A stretch of 64,000 nucleotides of DNA from Pseudomonadota bacterium (GTDB lineage: Bacteria > Pseudomonadota > Gammaproteobacteria > Steroidobacterales > Steroidobacteraceae), in contig QGVD01000007.1 of NCBI GenBank assembly GCA_003242685.1, positions 1 to 64,000 on the forward strand, given 5' to 3'. Within the stretch, counting starts at the first letter, position 1. Each line of letters begins with the position of its first letter. The position numbers were made by a program, and so were the translations under genes. The notes under the pieces are model-generated. The model searched no databases and had not been told where the DNA came from. It saw only the letters and a list, made by a program, of their open reading frames with translations. Positions 8,091 through 16,987 of this stretch are shown here, in pieces.

Positions 8091-9024
8091 AAGGCTTCGA
8101 CGAAGAGCGGCGCGGACGCCAGGCCGGTCCGCGCGCTTCCGCCAGCTCCTGATAGAGACGGCGCATGCGGAGATAACTGTCGTAGCGCCGCCGGTGCAGC
8201 TCGCCGGATTCCGCTGCCGCGCGCACCGCGCAGCCCGGTTCGCGCACGTGCACGCAGTCGTGGAAGCGGCAGGCCGGCGCGAACCGTGCGACGTCGACGA
8301 AGCCGAGGTTCCGCGGCTCGAGCTCGTCGATCGCCGGCGCGAAATCACGCACGCCCGGCGAGTCGATCAGCTCCCCGCCATGCGGCAGGTCGTACATCCT
8401 CGAGACGGTCGTCGTATGACGGCCTTCCACGCCGCGCACGAGCTCGCCCGTTTCGACCTCGGCATCCGGCACCAGGCAGCGGACGAGTGACGACTTGCCG
8501 ACGCCGGACTGCCCGACCAGCACGGCCGTGGCCCGCGCGCACGCGTCGAGCAGCGCGTCGATCCCGAAACCCGTCCGGGCCGAGCACTCGATCGAGGAAT
8601 AGCCGATGCGAGCGTACGCATCGAGCTCCGCGCGCAGCTCGGGAGCGATGCCGAGGTCGCACTTGTTGACGACCAGTCGCACCGCGATGTCGTCGGAGAC
8701 GGCTGCGGCGATGTAGCGATCCACCATGAAGAGATCGGGCTCGGGAACCGGTGCGAGCACCACGAGCAGCAGCGTGGGGTTGGCGACGACCACTTCCGGC
8801 TCGCCGCGCAGGTTCGAGCGGTAGAGAGCGGTGCGGCGGGGATGCACGGCCACGACGTGCACTTCGCCGTGGCGCGGATCGAACTGGCACCGCACCTCGT
8901 CGCCGCACACGACGTTGAGGCGCCTTCCGAACGGGCGCGCCGCGTGCTCCCGGCCCTGCGCGTCGCGCACGCGCAGGTGACGGCCGAAGGCCGCGATCAC
9001 GCGCGCGTCGAACGTGTTCTGCAT
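8083..9024 (-). CDS. rsgA: Ribosome small subunit-dependent GTPase A
   Basis: 313 residues. An N-terminal OB-fold (MQNTFDARVIAAFGRHLRV) is followed by the circularly permuted GTPase with NKCD (G4), GQSGVGKSSL (G1) and DSPGVRDF (G3) in that order, the mark of RsgA/YjeQ. The zinc motif CRFHDCVHVREPGC is near the C-terminus. The enzyme matures the 30S subunit and leaves on GTP hydrolysis. It is divergent from orn, exactly as in E. coli and Pseudomonas. It is slightly shorter than E. coli RsgA (350), lacking the extended N-terminal tail. Confidence 0.96.
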   Translation of the reverse strand: MQNTFDARVIAAFGRHLRVRDAQGREHAARPFGRRLNVVCGDEVRCQFDPRHGEVHVVAVHPRRTALYRSNLRGEPEVVVANPTLLLVVLAPVPEPDLFMVDRYIAAAVSDDIAVRLVVNKCDLGIAPELRAELDAYARIGYSSIECSARTGFGIDALLDACARATAVLVGQSGVGKSSLVRCLVPDAEVETGELVRGVEGRHTTTVSRMYDLPHGGELIDSPGVRDFAPAIDELEPRNLGFVDVARFAPACRFHDCVHVREPGCAVRAAAESGELHRRRYDSYLRMRRLYQELAEARGPAWRPRRSSSKPSS

Positions 9025-9111
9025 TCCTCCTCGAGCGGGTGTGCCGCGCAGCGGCTGCGCGGAACGAGGTTAGCGTCTGCTAAACTCGTGCTCAACACAC
9101 GGGGCCGATGC

Positions 9112-9693
9112 ATGCCGAGCGCCGACTACCTCGTCTGGATCGATCTCGAGATGACGGGCCTGAGGCCCGACGTCGACGAGATCATCGAAATCGCCACCAT
9201 CGTCACGGACCGCGATCTCAACATCGTGGCGGAGGGTCCCGTGCTGGCCATTCACCAGCCCGAGTCCGTGCTCGCCGCCATGGACGAGTGGAACCAGAAG
9301 ACGCATTCGGCCTCGGGGCTGATCGACCGCGTCCGCAGGAGCACGGTGACGGTGCGCGAGGCGGAGAGCCGTACACTGGCGTTCCTCACGCCGCTCGTCG
9401 CGCCGGGCACTTCGCCGATGTGCGGGAACAGCATCTGTCAGGACCGCCGCTTCCTCGCGCGCCATATGCCCGAGCTCGAGCGGTTCTTCCACTACCGCAA
9501 TCTCGACGTGAGCACGCTCAAGGAGCTCGCGCGGCGCTGGGCGCCGAGGGTGGCGGAAGGCTTCGGCAAGGAGAGCGCGCACCAGGCGCTCGCCGACATC
9601 CGCGAGTCGATCCGCGAGCTGCGCTACTACCGTGCACGGCTGTTCGCTCCCGAGTTCGCGGGGCCCAGGTTCCCGGAGAATGACCGGTACTGA
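9112..9693 (+). CDS. orn: Oligoribonuclease
   Basis: 193 residues from ATG 9112 (MPSADYLVWIDLEMTGL). It is a DEDDh 3'-5' exonuclease: the first acidic pair D11/E13 is in WIDLEMTG, further acids lie in the CGNSICQDRRFL block, and the His is in ESAHQALADIRESI. It degrades 2-5 nt RNA fragments and pGpG from c-di-GMP turnover. An upstream in-frame start at 8842 would run into rsgA and is rejected. TTAGC-GTCT-GCTAA (9070-9083) forms a small palindrome just before the gene. Its last 14 bp overlap the next gene. Confidence 0.97.
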   Translation: MPSADYLVWIDLEMTGLRPDVDEIIEIATIVTDRDLNIVAEGPVLAIHQPESVLAAMDEWNQKTHSASGLIDRVRRSTVTVREAESRTLAFLTPLVAPGTSPMCGNSICQDRRFLARHMPELERFFHYRNLDVSTLKELARRWAPRVAEGFGKESAHQALADIRESIRELRYYRARLFAPEFAGPRFPENDRY

Positions 9694-10663
9694 TCCACGC
9701 TCCGTCCCGGAGTTCGCGGACGTCGTCGCTGCGGCAGGGCGGATCGCGCCGCACGTGCGGCGTACACCGGTCGTGCGCTCGGAAGCGTTCGACGCGCGCG
9801 TGGGCCGCAGCGTGTTCTTCAAGTGCGAGAACCTGCAACGCGGCGGGGCCTTCAAGTACCGCGGTGCGCTCAACGCGATTCTCCCGCTCGCCGGCCGGCA
9901 GGACGTGCGCGCCGTCGCGACGCACTCGTCCGGCAACCATGGGCTCGCCGTCACACTTGCAGCACGGGTGTGCGGACTGCGTGCGCTCATCGTGGTCCCT
10001 CGCGATGCGTCGCGCGCCAAGGTCGCAGCGATCGAACGCGCGGGCGGCGAGCTCAGTTTCTGCGAGCCGGGGATCGCGGCGCGCGAGGCGGCGCTCGCCG
10101 CGCTCATCGAGCGCGAGTCCGCGCACGTCGTCCATCCGTTCGACGATGCGCGCGTGATCGCGGGTCAGGGAACCGCCGCGCTCGAGCTGGCGGGAGAGGT
10201 GTCGGGGCTCGACGTCGTCTGCGTGCCGGTCGGCGGCGGCGGGCTCATCGGCGGAACGGCGCTTGCGATCAAGGGTGCCCTCAAGGGATGCACGGTCATC
10301 GGCGCCGAGCCCGAAGAAGCGGACGACGCTGCGCGCTCGTTCCGCTCCGGCGTGCGTCAGGCGGCGGGGAATCCGCGCACGATCGCGGATGGGCTGCGCG
10401 GCTCGATCGGCGTGCTCAACTTCGAGCTCCTGCGCCGTCACGCGGACGACGTCGTCACCGTGAGCGAACGCGAGATCGTCGAAGCGATGCGTGTCGTGCT
10501 CGAGGATCTCAAGCTCCTCGTCGAGCCGTCGTCTGCAGTCGCTGTCGCGGCACTCCTCAGTGGTCGTCTGCCTGCTGCAGCGAAGCAGGTGGGTATCGTG
10601 CTCTCCGGCGGAAACGTCGATCTCACGCAGTGTCCCTTCCTGCGCGGCGAACGAGTCGGCTGA
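9680..10663 (+). CDS. PLP-dependent threonine/serine dehydratase-like enzyme
   Basis: 327 residues from ATG 9680 (MTGTDPRSVPEF), overlapping the end of orn. It is a fold-type II PLP enzyme: the Schiff-base Lys is in GGAFKYRGALNA near residue 53, Ser-Gly-Asn-His lies in THSSGNHGLAV, and the phosphate-binding glycine loop is PVGGGGLIGG. There is no C-terminal ACT-like regulatory domain, so it resembles catabolic threonine dehydratase, serine racemase or threo-3-hydroxyaspartate ammonia-lyase rather than biosynthetic IlvA. Which of these substrates it uses cannot be told from the sequence alone. Overlap with orn suggests co-transcription rather than shared function. Confidence 0.85.
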   Translation: MTGTDPRSVPEFADVVAAAGRIAPHVRRTPVVRSEAFDARVGRSVFFKCENLQRGGAFKYRGALNAILPLAGRQDVRAVATHSSGNHGLAVTLAARVCGLRALIVVPRDASRAKVAAIERAGGELSFCEPGIAAREAALAALIERESAHVVHPFDDARVIAGQGTAALELAGEVSGLDVVCVPVGGGGLIGGTALAIKGALKGCTVIGAEPEEADDAARSFRSGVRQAAGNPRTIADGLRGSIGVLNFELLRRHADDVVTVSEREIVEAMRVVLEDLKLLVEPSSAVAVAALLSGRLPAAAKQVGIVLSGGNVDLTQCPFLRGERVG

Positions 10664-10708
10664 GCCGGCGCGCCGGCGGATCTCATTCGCGCGGCATCAG
10701 CAGCTCGC

Positions 10709-11059
10709 TCAGGCAAGCGGGGTGCCATCGGGCACCGGCCGATCAGGCGTCGCGAGCACGACGGAGCCGTCCTCGAGGACGAAGCCGGTCACGAGCACTT
10801 CGGACCTGAAGCCGGCGATGCGCTTCAGGCCGAGTCCCGTTGCGCACACGACCTGGCGACCGAGCAGCGACTCGGGTGAGTAGAGCGCGGTGAGCTGTGC
10901 GCTCGACTGGCGCATGCCGAAAGGGCCGAAGTCGATCCACAGCTTGTATGCCGGTTTGCGCGCTTCCGGGAACGGCTCCACGCGGCGGATCGTGCCGGCG
11001 CGCAGGCCCACGCGCTGGAAGTCGTCCCACGTGGCGGGCGCCACGTCGTTCGTCGTCAT
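10709..11059 (-). CDS. csaA: CsaA-like tRNA-binding domain protein
   Basis: 116 residues from ATG 11059. The whole protein is one EMAP/Arc1p-type OB-fold: TWDDFQRVGLRAGTI at the N-terminus, KPAYKLWIDFGPFGMRQSSAQ in the middle and VLVTGFVLEDGSVVL near the end. That is the layout of CsaA, a dimeric tRNA-binding and secretion-related chaperone in Bacillus. Its start overlaps the stop of the upstream exporter gene as ATGA, so the two are coupled. The in-frame extension reaching 11929 is an artefact running through the exporter gene. Confidence 0.88.
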   Translation of the reverse strand: MTTNDVAPATWDDFQRVGLRAGTIRRVEPFPEARKPAYKLWIDFGPFGMRQSSAQLTALYSPESLLGRQVVCATGLGLKRIAGFRSEVLVTGFVLEDGSVVLATPDRPVPDGTPLA

Positions 11060-11994
11060 GTGCGAGTCCCCTTTTCGTCGATGCCCGTCACCGATTCTCC
11101 GGCGTGTTTCTCCGGCGCTTCGCGCGCCGTCGCGGCGACCCATGCTCCGCCGACGACGAGCAGGCATGCCGCGAAGAGCTCGACGGTTGCGGGCGCATGT
11201 CCCAGCGCCACGAGCAGCAGTGTCGAGAGCACGGGCGCGGCGTAGGCGAGTGTGCCGAGCAGCGCGAGCTTGCCGTGCTTCGTGCCGAAATCCCACGCCA
11301 GGAACGCGAGTCCCACGGGACCGAGGCCGAGACCGGCCATCGCGAGCCACTGCGAAGTGGCGGGGTGAACCGTTTCCTCGCCCGCGAGGAAATGCGAGAC
11401 CGCGCCGAGCAGCGCGACGAAACCGCACACACCGAACATCGCCTCGCTGGGCACCTGCCGGAAGCGGTGGTTGCTCACCGAATACGTCGACCACACGATC
11501 GCGCAGCCGAGCGCAGCCAGCAGCCCCGCGGTGCGGTTCGGCGCCGCCATCTGCACGTCGTCGCGCGAGAGCAGCAGGAGCACGGTTCCACCGAGCGCGA
11601 GCACGGCGCCTGCGACGTGCCGCGCGCGCAGACGCTGGCCCGTGCCGAAGGCCGAGAGCAGCACGATGAGGAGGGGCCAGAGATAGTTGACGAGGTTCGC
11701 CTGCGCCGGCGGCGCAAGCGAGAGAGCCACGAAGTAGAGCAGGTGATAACCGAAGAGCGCTGCCGTGGCGAACAGCCAGAAGGCGAGCGGCTGCCTGAGT
11801 CGCTGCCAGCGCCCGGTGGCGGCGAGCCAGACGAACCCGAACGCGCAGGCGAGCGCGAAGCTCGTCGCGAGAAGCTGCAGCGGCGGCACGCCTGCCGCTG
11901 CGACCGTGAGCGGTGCGAGCAGCGACCACATGAGCACCGCGAGCGCGCCGATCCCCGTGGCGCGCGTGCGCAGCTTATCCTGCGACGGGGACAT
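11056..11994 (-). CDS. EamA/DMT family exporter, YddG-like
   Basis: 312 residues with about ten hydrophobic segments arranged as two EamA repeats: residues about 15-145 and about 155-300. The first repeat has the typical PPAQANLVNYLWPLLIVL stretch at the end of helix 3 and start of helix 4, like the YddG aromatic amino-acid exporters. It sits in the inner membrane and probably exports small metabolites; the substrate is unknown. The C-terminus (ATAREAPEKHAGESV) is a short cytosolic tail. It overlaps csaA by 4 bp. Confidence 0.85.
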   Translation of the reverse strand: MSPSQDKLRTRATGIGALAVLMWSLLAPLTVAAAGVPPLQLLATSFALACAFGFVWLAATGRWQRLRQPLAFWLFATAALFGYHLLYFVALSLAPPAQANLVNYLWPLLIVLLSAFGTGQRLRARHVAGAVLALGGTVLLLLSRDDVQMAAPNRTAGLLAALGCAIVWSTYSVSNHRFRQVPSEAMFGVCGFVALLGAVSHFLAGEETVHPATSQWLAMAGLGLGPVGLAFLAWDFGTKHGKLALLGTLAYAAPVLSTLLLVALGHAPATVELFAACLLVVGGAWVAATAREAPEKHAGESVTGIDEKGTRT

Positions 11995-12050
11995 GGAACT
12001 CGAACCGCATCCGGTGCGGATCGCTCAGGCGGCGCCGCGGCGCCGGTTCT

Positions 12051-14417
12051 TCACGAGCGCTTCGCGTGCTCCGCGAGGAACAGCCACGTCTCGACGACGG
12101 TGTCCGGATTGAGCGAGATGCTCTCGATTCCCTGCTCGACGAGCCAGAGGGCGAGATCCGGGTGGTCCGAAGGTCCCTGTCCGCAGATGCCGATGTACTT
12201 CCCCCGCCTGCGGCAGGCCGAGATCGCCATGGAGATGAGCGCGCGCACGGCCTCGTCGCGCTCGTCGAAGCTCTTCGCGACGATCCCGGAGTCCCGATCG
12301 ATGCCGAGCGTGAGCTGCGTGAGATCGTTCGACCCGATCGACATTCCGTCGAAGTGGTCGAGGTACTGATCCGCGAGCAGCGCGTTCGTCGGCAGCTCGC
12401 ACATCATGATGACCTTGAGGCCGTTCTCGCCGCGCTTCAGTCCGTTCTGAGCGAGCAGCTCGACGACCTGCCTGCCTTCCTTGACCGTGCGCACGAACGG
12501 CACCATGACCTGCACGTTCGTGAGTCCCATCTCTTCGCGCACCTTGCGCAGCGCGCGGCACTCGAGCTCGAAGCAGGGGCGGAACGTCTCGTCGACGTAG
12601 CGCGAGGCGCCCCGGAAACCGAGCATCGGGTTCTCCTCGACGGGCTCGTACGCACGCCCGCCGATGAGGTTCGCGTACTCGTTGGACTTGAAGTCCGACA
12701 GCCGCACGATCACGGGCTCGGGCGCGAAAGCGGCGGCGATCTGCGCGATGCCTTCGGCGAGCTTCTCGACGTAGAAGCCCACCGGGTCGGAGTAGCCCGC
12801 CATCTGCGCGCGGATCTCCTCTCGCAGGCCGGAGTCGAGCCGGTCGAACTCGAGCAGCGCGCGCGGATGCACGCCGATCATGCGATTGATGATGAACTCG
12901 AGCCGCGCGAGCCCGACGCCCCGGTGCGGGATGCCGGCAAAACCGAACGCGCGGTCCGGGTTGCCGACGTTCATCATGATCTTCACGGGGATCTGCGGCA
13001 GGCTGTCGAGCTCGATCTGCTGGTGCTCGAACTCGAGCCGCCCTTCGTACACGTATCCCGTGTCGCCTTCGGCGCAGGAGACGGTGACCTCCTGGCCTTC
13101 GCGGATGGTCGACGTTGCGTCTCCGCATCCCACCACCGCGGGAATTCCGAGCTCGCGCGCGATGATGGCGGCGTGGCACGTGCGGCCGCCGCGGTTCGTG
13201 ACGATGGCCGCGGCGCGCTTCATGACGGGCTCCCAGTCGGGATCGGTCATGTCCGCGACCAGCACGTCGCCCGGCTGCACGCGCGACATCTCGGAGACGC
13301 TGCGGATCACGCGGGCGGGGCCGACGCCGATGCGCTGCCCGATGCTGCGGCCCGTGGCGAGCACGCGGGATCGGCTCTTGAGCGAGTAGCGCTGGAGGGT
13401 GCGTCCGGCGCGGCTCTGAACCGTTTCGGGACGCGCCTGCAGGATGAAGATCTCGCCCGTGGAGCCGTCCTTGCCCCACTCGATGTCCATCGGCTGGCCG
13501 TAGTGCTCCTCGATGACGAGCGCCTGCTTCGCGAGCTCGATGATGTCGGCGTCGTCTATGCAGAAGCGGGCGCGATCGGCCGGCGGAACGTCGACGGTTC
13601 TGACGCGCTCCCCGGAACCGGGATCGGCGTACACCATCTTGATCGCCTTGCCGCCGAGGTTCCTGCGCAGGATGGCGTGCTTTCCGGCGCGCAGCGCGGG
13701 CTTGTACACGTAGAACTCGTCGGGATTCACCGCTCCCTGCACCACCGTCTCGCCGAGCCCGTACGACGCGGTGATGAAGACCACGTTGCGGAAGCCCGAG
13801 TCGGTGTCGAGCGTGAACATCACGCCGCTCGTCCCGAGATCGGAGCGCACCATGCGCTGAACGCCTGCCGAGAGAGCGACCGCGGAATGATCGAATCCCT
13901 GATGCACGCGATAGGCGATCGCGCGGTCGTTGAAGAGCGACGCGAACACCTCGTGCATCGCTTTCAGCACCGCGTCCTCGCCGCGCACGTTCAGGAATGT
14001 CTCTTGCTGTCCCGCGAACGATGCCTCGGGCAGGTCTTCGGCAGTGGCGGAAGACCGCACCGCGACCGAGATATCCTGTCCGCCGCTCAGGCGGCGCAGC
14101 TCCGCGCGCACCGCCTGCTCGAGCTCCGGCTGGAAGGGCGTCGCCAGGATCCACTCGCGGATCTGCGCACCCGTGGCAGCGAGCTGCTCCACGTTGTCGA
14201 CGTCGAGCCCGGCGAGCGCCTTGCGGATGCGCTCGTCGAGGCCGCCCTGCTGCAGGAACTCGCGATAGGCGTGCGCAGTCGTCGCGAAGCCGTCCGGTAC
14301 GCGCACTCCGAGCGAAGCGAGGGAGCCGATCATCTCGCCGATCGATGCGTTCTTCCCGCCCACGAGCGGGACGTCACGCATGCGGAGGCGTTCGAAGGGA
14401 ATGACGTACGCGTTCAA
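12051..14417 (-). CDS. ppsA: Phosphoenolpyruvate synthase
   Basis: 788 residues (E. coli 792). The N-terminal ATP-grasp-like PEP/pyruvate-binding domain begins at PLVGGKNASIGEMI. The swivelling phosphohistidine domain holds the catalytic His in GGRTCHAAIIARELGIPAVVG. The C-terminal TIM barrel carries EENPMLGFRGASRY, GSNDLTQLTLG and the Cys-bearing GICGQGPSDHP. It makes PEP from pyruvate and ATP for gluconeogenesis. The regulator gene ppsR is divergent 90 bp away, the standard pairing. Most of the opposite strand is open because of GC bias but is not coding. Confidence 0.98.
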   Translation of the reverse strand: MNAYVIPFERLRMRDVPLVGGKNASIGEMIGSLASLGVRVPDGFATTAHAYREFLQQGGLDERIRKALAGLDVDNVEQLAATGAQIREWILATPFQPELEQAVRAELRRLSGGQDISVAVRSSATAEDLPEASFAGQQETFLNVRGEDAVLKAMHEVFASLFNDRAIAYRVHQGFDHSAVALSAGVQRMVRSDLGTSGVMFTLDTDSGFRNVVFITASYGLGETVVQGAVNPDEFYVYKPALRAGKHAILRRNLGGKAIKMVYADPGSGERVRTVDVPPADRARFCIDDADIIELAKQALVIEEHYGQPMDIEWGKDGSTGEIFILQARPETVQSRAGRTLQRYSLKSRSRVLATGRSIGQRIGVGPARVIRSVSEMSRVQPGDVLVADMTDPDWEPVMKRAAAIVTNRGGRTCHAAIIARELGIPAVVGCGDATSTIREGQEVTVSCAEGDTGYVYEGRLEFEHQQIELDSLPQIPVKIMMNVGNPDRAFGFAGIPHRGVGLARLEFIINRMIGVHPRALLEFDRLDSGLREEIRAQMAGYSDPVGFYVEKLAEGIAQIAAAFAPEPVIVRLSDFKSNEYANLIGGRAYEPVEENPMLGFRGASRYVDETFRPCFELECRALRKVREEMGLTNVQVMVPFVRTVKEGRQVVELLAQNGLKRGENGLKVIMMCELPTNALLADQYLDHFDGMSIGSNDLTQLTLGIDRDSGIVAKSFDERDEAVRALISMAISACRRRGKYIGICGQGPSDHPDLALWLVEQGIESISLNPDTVVETWLFLAEHAKRS

Positions 14418-14507
14418 TGGAGTTCCTCGTCAGGCGTGCCACTTGCCGCTCGCGCGGCAGAGTGAAAGACTCGCATTTCCGCTGTACGACCTGGTGGGTC
14501 GCAAGCC

Positions 14508-15332
14508 GTGAGCCGACGAACCGTATTCTTCGTTTCCGACCAGACCGGCGTGACTGCGGAGACGATGGGCCACAGTCTCTTGACGCAGTTCGAGGGGCTC
14601 GAATTCAGGGCGGTGACTCTGCCATTTATCTCGACTGTTGACAAGGCAGAGGAAGCCGTGCGCAGGATCAATCGCGCCGCTGCGGAAGAGGGCGCCCGGC
14701 CCATCATCTTCAGCACGCTCGTGCAGGACGAGCTGCGCGAGATCTTCGTGACGCGCGCGAACGCGCTGTTCCTCGATTTCTTCGCCGCCTTCGTCGGTCC
14801 GCTCGAGGCCGAGCTGCAGACCCGCTCGACGCATCGCGCGGGGCGCGCCCACGGCATCGCGGACCTGGCGGCGTACACCACGCGCATCAACGCCACGAAC
14901 TACGCGCTCGCGAACGACGACGGAGCGGGCGGCGATTACGAGCACGCGGACGTGATCCTCGTCGGCGTGTCGCGCTCGGGCAAGACGCCGACGTGCCTCT
15001 ACATGGCTCTGCAGTATGGCATCTTCGCGGCCAACTATCCGCTCACCGACGAGGATCTCGAGGCGGGCACGCTTCCTGCGCGTCTCGAGGCGCACCGTCG
15101 CAAGCTCTACGGCCTCACCATCAAGCCCGAGCGGCTGCATCAGATCCGCAGCGAGCGGCGTCCCGAGAGCCGCTATGCCTCGCGGCAGCAGGTGCAGTTC
15201 GAGCTGCGCGCCGCCGAGGCGCTCTTTCAGCGCTACGGTATCCCCGTGATCGACACGACGGAGTGCTCGATCGAGGAGATCGCGAGCCGCATCCTCAACA
15301 ATACGGGCATCGAGCGGCGACTGCGCCCGTGA
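14508..15332 (+). CDS. ppsR: PEP synthetase regulatory protein, bifunctional kinase/phosphorylase (DUF299)
   Basis: 274 residues from GTG 14508 (MSRRTVFFVSDQTGVTAETMG). The family P-loop GVSRSGKTPTCLYMA lies at about 152-166, and the C-terminal region ends IASRILNNTGIERR. PpsR inactivates PEP synthase by ADP-dependent phosphorylation of a threonine next to the catalytic histidine and reactivates it by phosphate-dependent removal. The target gene ppsA is adjacent and divergent. The length is typical. Confidence 0.97.
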   Translation: MSRRTVFFVSDQTGVTAETMGHSLLTQFEGLEFRAVTLPFISTVDKAEEAVRRINRAAAEEGARPIIFSTLVQDELREIFVTRANALFLDFFAAFVGPLEAELQTRSTHRAGRAHGIADLAAYTTRINATNYALANDDGAGGDYEHADVILVGVSRSGKTPTCLYMALQYGIFAANYPLTDEDLEAGTLPARLEAHRRKLYGLTIKPERLHQIRSERRPESRYASRQQVQFELRAAEALFQRYGIPVIDTTECSIEEIASRILNNTGIERRLRP

Positions 15333-15420
15333 ACTCCGTCCCCGAAGCCGCTCTATCACATCCGATCAGACATGCGAACTCCCTTGCGAAGCCCCCCTCG
15401 TGCGTTATAGTCGGGGGAAG

Positions 15421-15897
15421 ATGCATGACGACACACTCACAATCGTTTCGTGGCGCGCGCGACCGCGCAGCTTCGTTGCTCTCATGGGCCTCTACGAGAG
15501 CAACTACATCCGGCTCGGATGGCTGGCGGGGGATCTGCGTGCCATCGAAGGCCATCACCGATCCGTCGTCGCGGGAGACTGTGATCTCCTTCTCACGCTG
15601 ACCGAGCGTTCGCCGTATACCAGCACGTTCAACCTGACGTATCTGCTGCCGGGGCAGGAGCGAGACATCGAGTACCCGGACATGCGGGTACGGGTCTACC
15701 ACGACGCCCGTCTGGCCGAGGCCCAGGCGTGGGCCAGCGTCCACTCGTCGGACGTTCTGCGCGCCCTGCGCTGCCGGGCGGAGCGTGAACTGGATCAGCG
15801 CTGGGGCCGCAACATCATGTTAAACAAGTGGCTGGAGTACTGTGTGGAGCGAGGTCATCGCTTCTCGTCCGCCACGAGGATCGGCGACGGCCCCTGA
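15421..15897 (+). CDS. DUF1249 (YqiB-like) family protein
   Basis: 158 residues from ATG 15421, preceded by GGGGAAG. The conserved block FVALMGLYESNYIRLGWL is at about 20-37, followed by a beta-rich middle (LLLTLTERSPYTSTF, DMRVRVYHDARLAEAQ) and a C-terminal LNKWLEYCVERGH. This matches the DUF1249 family found across gammaproteobacteria, often next to nudF/cpdA; its function is unknown. Here it is followed by a coiled-coil gene with which it overlaps unless the downstream ATG is used. Confidence 0.75.
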   Translation: MHDDTLTIVSWRARPRSFVALMGLYESNYIRLGWLAGDLRAIEGHHRSVVAGDCDLLLTLTERSPYTSTFNLTYLLPGQERDIEYPDMRVRVYHDARLAEAQAWASVHSSDVLRALRCRAERELDQRWGRNIMLNKWLEYCVERGHRFSSATRIGDGP

Positions 15898-15925
15898 CGC
15901 GTCGTGGGCCGGCGCCGGGCCATTC

Positions 15926-16987
15926 ATGAAGGCGCTGCGGCAACTCGGCTTCCTGCGACTCAACTTCCGCCAGCCCGGTCCCGAGGACGTAGAGGACCGG
16001 CGGGTCATGCTGCTCTTCCGCAACCGGGCCGAGCTCAAGAAGGCCTACGGCGAGTTGCAGGACGAGCTCTTCCGGCTGCGGGACCGCATGAAGCAGCAGG
16101 AAGGCGCAACCGCCCGCGTTCAGGAAATGCTCGCGACGCTCGAGGCGCGACTCTCGGAACCCGAAACCGCCTATCCGGCTCTCGTCTTCTATCAGCTCCG
16201 GCGACTGTGGCAGGACGGGCACGAGCTCCTCGAACGCTTCGTGGCGGATCTCGCACGCCAGCAGCAGGAGCGCGAGCGGCGGCTGCTTCTCGCCGAGCAC
16301 AATCGCCGTCAGTTCGCGCGGCGGCAGCAGATCACCCAGCGCCTGCGCGGCGCGGAAACCAGGGCAGCGGAAGCGCAGGCGAAGGTCGCCGAGCTCCAGC
16401 GCACGCGTGATTCGCTCACGCGCATCTGGCATTTCTTCAAACGCAGGGACATCGAGCGTCAGCTGCAGGCTGCGCGCGTGGAGGCGAGCAGCGCGGATCT
16501 CGCTCTCGAGGAGGCACGCGCGGCGGCGGAGCGGCTCGAGCAGGAGCCCGTGCCGGAGTTTCCGGGGCTGTCACTCGAGGCGAGGCGGGCGATCAACCTC
16601 GCTGCCATCGCTTACGCCGAAGTGCTGTGTCTGCGTCTCGCGCACACGCCGCTCGTGACACTCGCGCGTGAGGCGACCGCACGGCGCGAGGTCGTCGACG
16701 AATACGGCTCGCGGGCGGAATGCGAGGCACTCATGGCCGAGATCGCGCGTGCGCGCCGCATGCTGCGCGATCGCACGAACGTCGCCAGGGAAGTGAAGGA
16801 ACGTGCGGACCGACTGCGCGAGCTGGCGCGCTACAGATATCCCTCGGACACGGCGCCCACTCCGGAATCTCTCGCTTTCTCGGAAGGCGACGCGCTCGCG
16901 GGCCGGCCGATCGGCGCGTCGGCCGCGCGCATGCCCAACGTGCTCGCCGAAGATACCTGGGACCTGTTCCGCGTGCTGCTGCGCTAG
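15926..16987 (+). CDS. Uncharacterised coiled-coil protein
   Basis: 353 residues from ATG 15926 (MKALRQLGFLRLNFRQPG); an in-frame GTG at 15842 would overlap the DUF1249 gene. I do not recognise the family. The body is a Glu/Arg/Gln-rich helix with long heptad-like stretches (about 40-100 and 150-215). An HFFKRRDIERQLQAARVEA block and a hydrophobic patch (RRAINLAAIAYAEVLCLRL) near 225 follow, then a second helical segment, and the C-terminus ends EDTWDLFRVLLR. There is no signal peptide or membrane segment, so it is probably cytosolic. It converges on prc with a 4-bp overlap. Confidence 0.7.
   Translation: MKALRQLGFLRLNFRQPGPEDVEDRRVMLLFRNRAELKKAYGELQDELFRLRDRMKQQEGATARVQEMLATLEARLSEPETAYPALVFYQLRRLWQDGHELLERFVADLARQQQERERRLLLAEHNRRQFARRQQITQRLRGAETRAAEAQAKVAELQRTRDSLTRIWHFFKRRDIERQLQAARVEASSADLALEEARAAAERLEQEPVPEFPGLSLEARRAINLAAIAYAEVLCLRLAHTPLVTLAREATARREVVDEYGSRAECEALMAEIARARRMLRDRTNVAREVKERADRLRELARYRYPSDTAPTPESLAFSEGDALAGRPIGASAARMPNVLAEDTWDLFRVLLR

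Noticed and set aside
9070..9083. TTAGC-GTCT-GCTAA palindrome as an operator of orn
   Set aside because: Only 5-bp arms, single occurrence; too weak to claim.
12066..14465. A 799-codon plus-strand frame opposite ppsA
   Set aside because: Shadow frame rich in Arg, Asp, His and Leu; ppsA shows all catalytic motifs.
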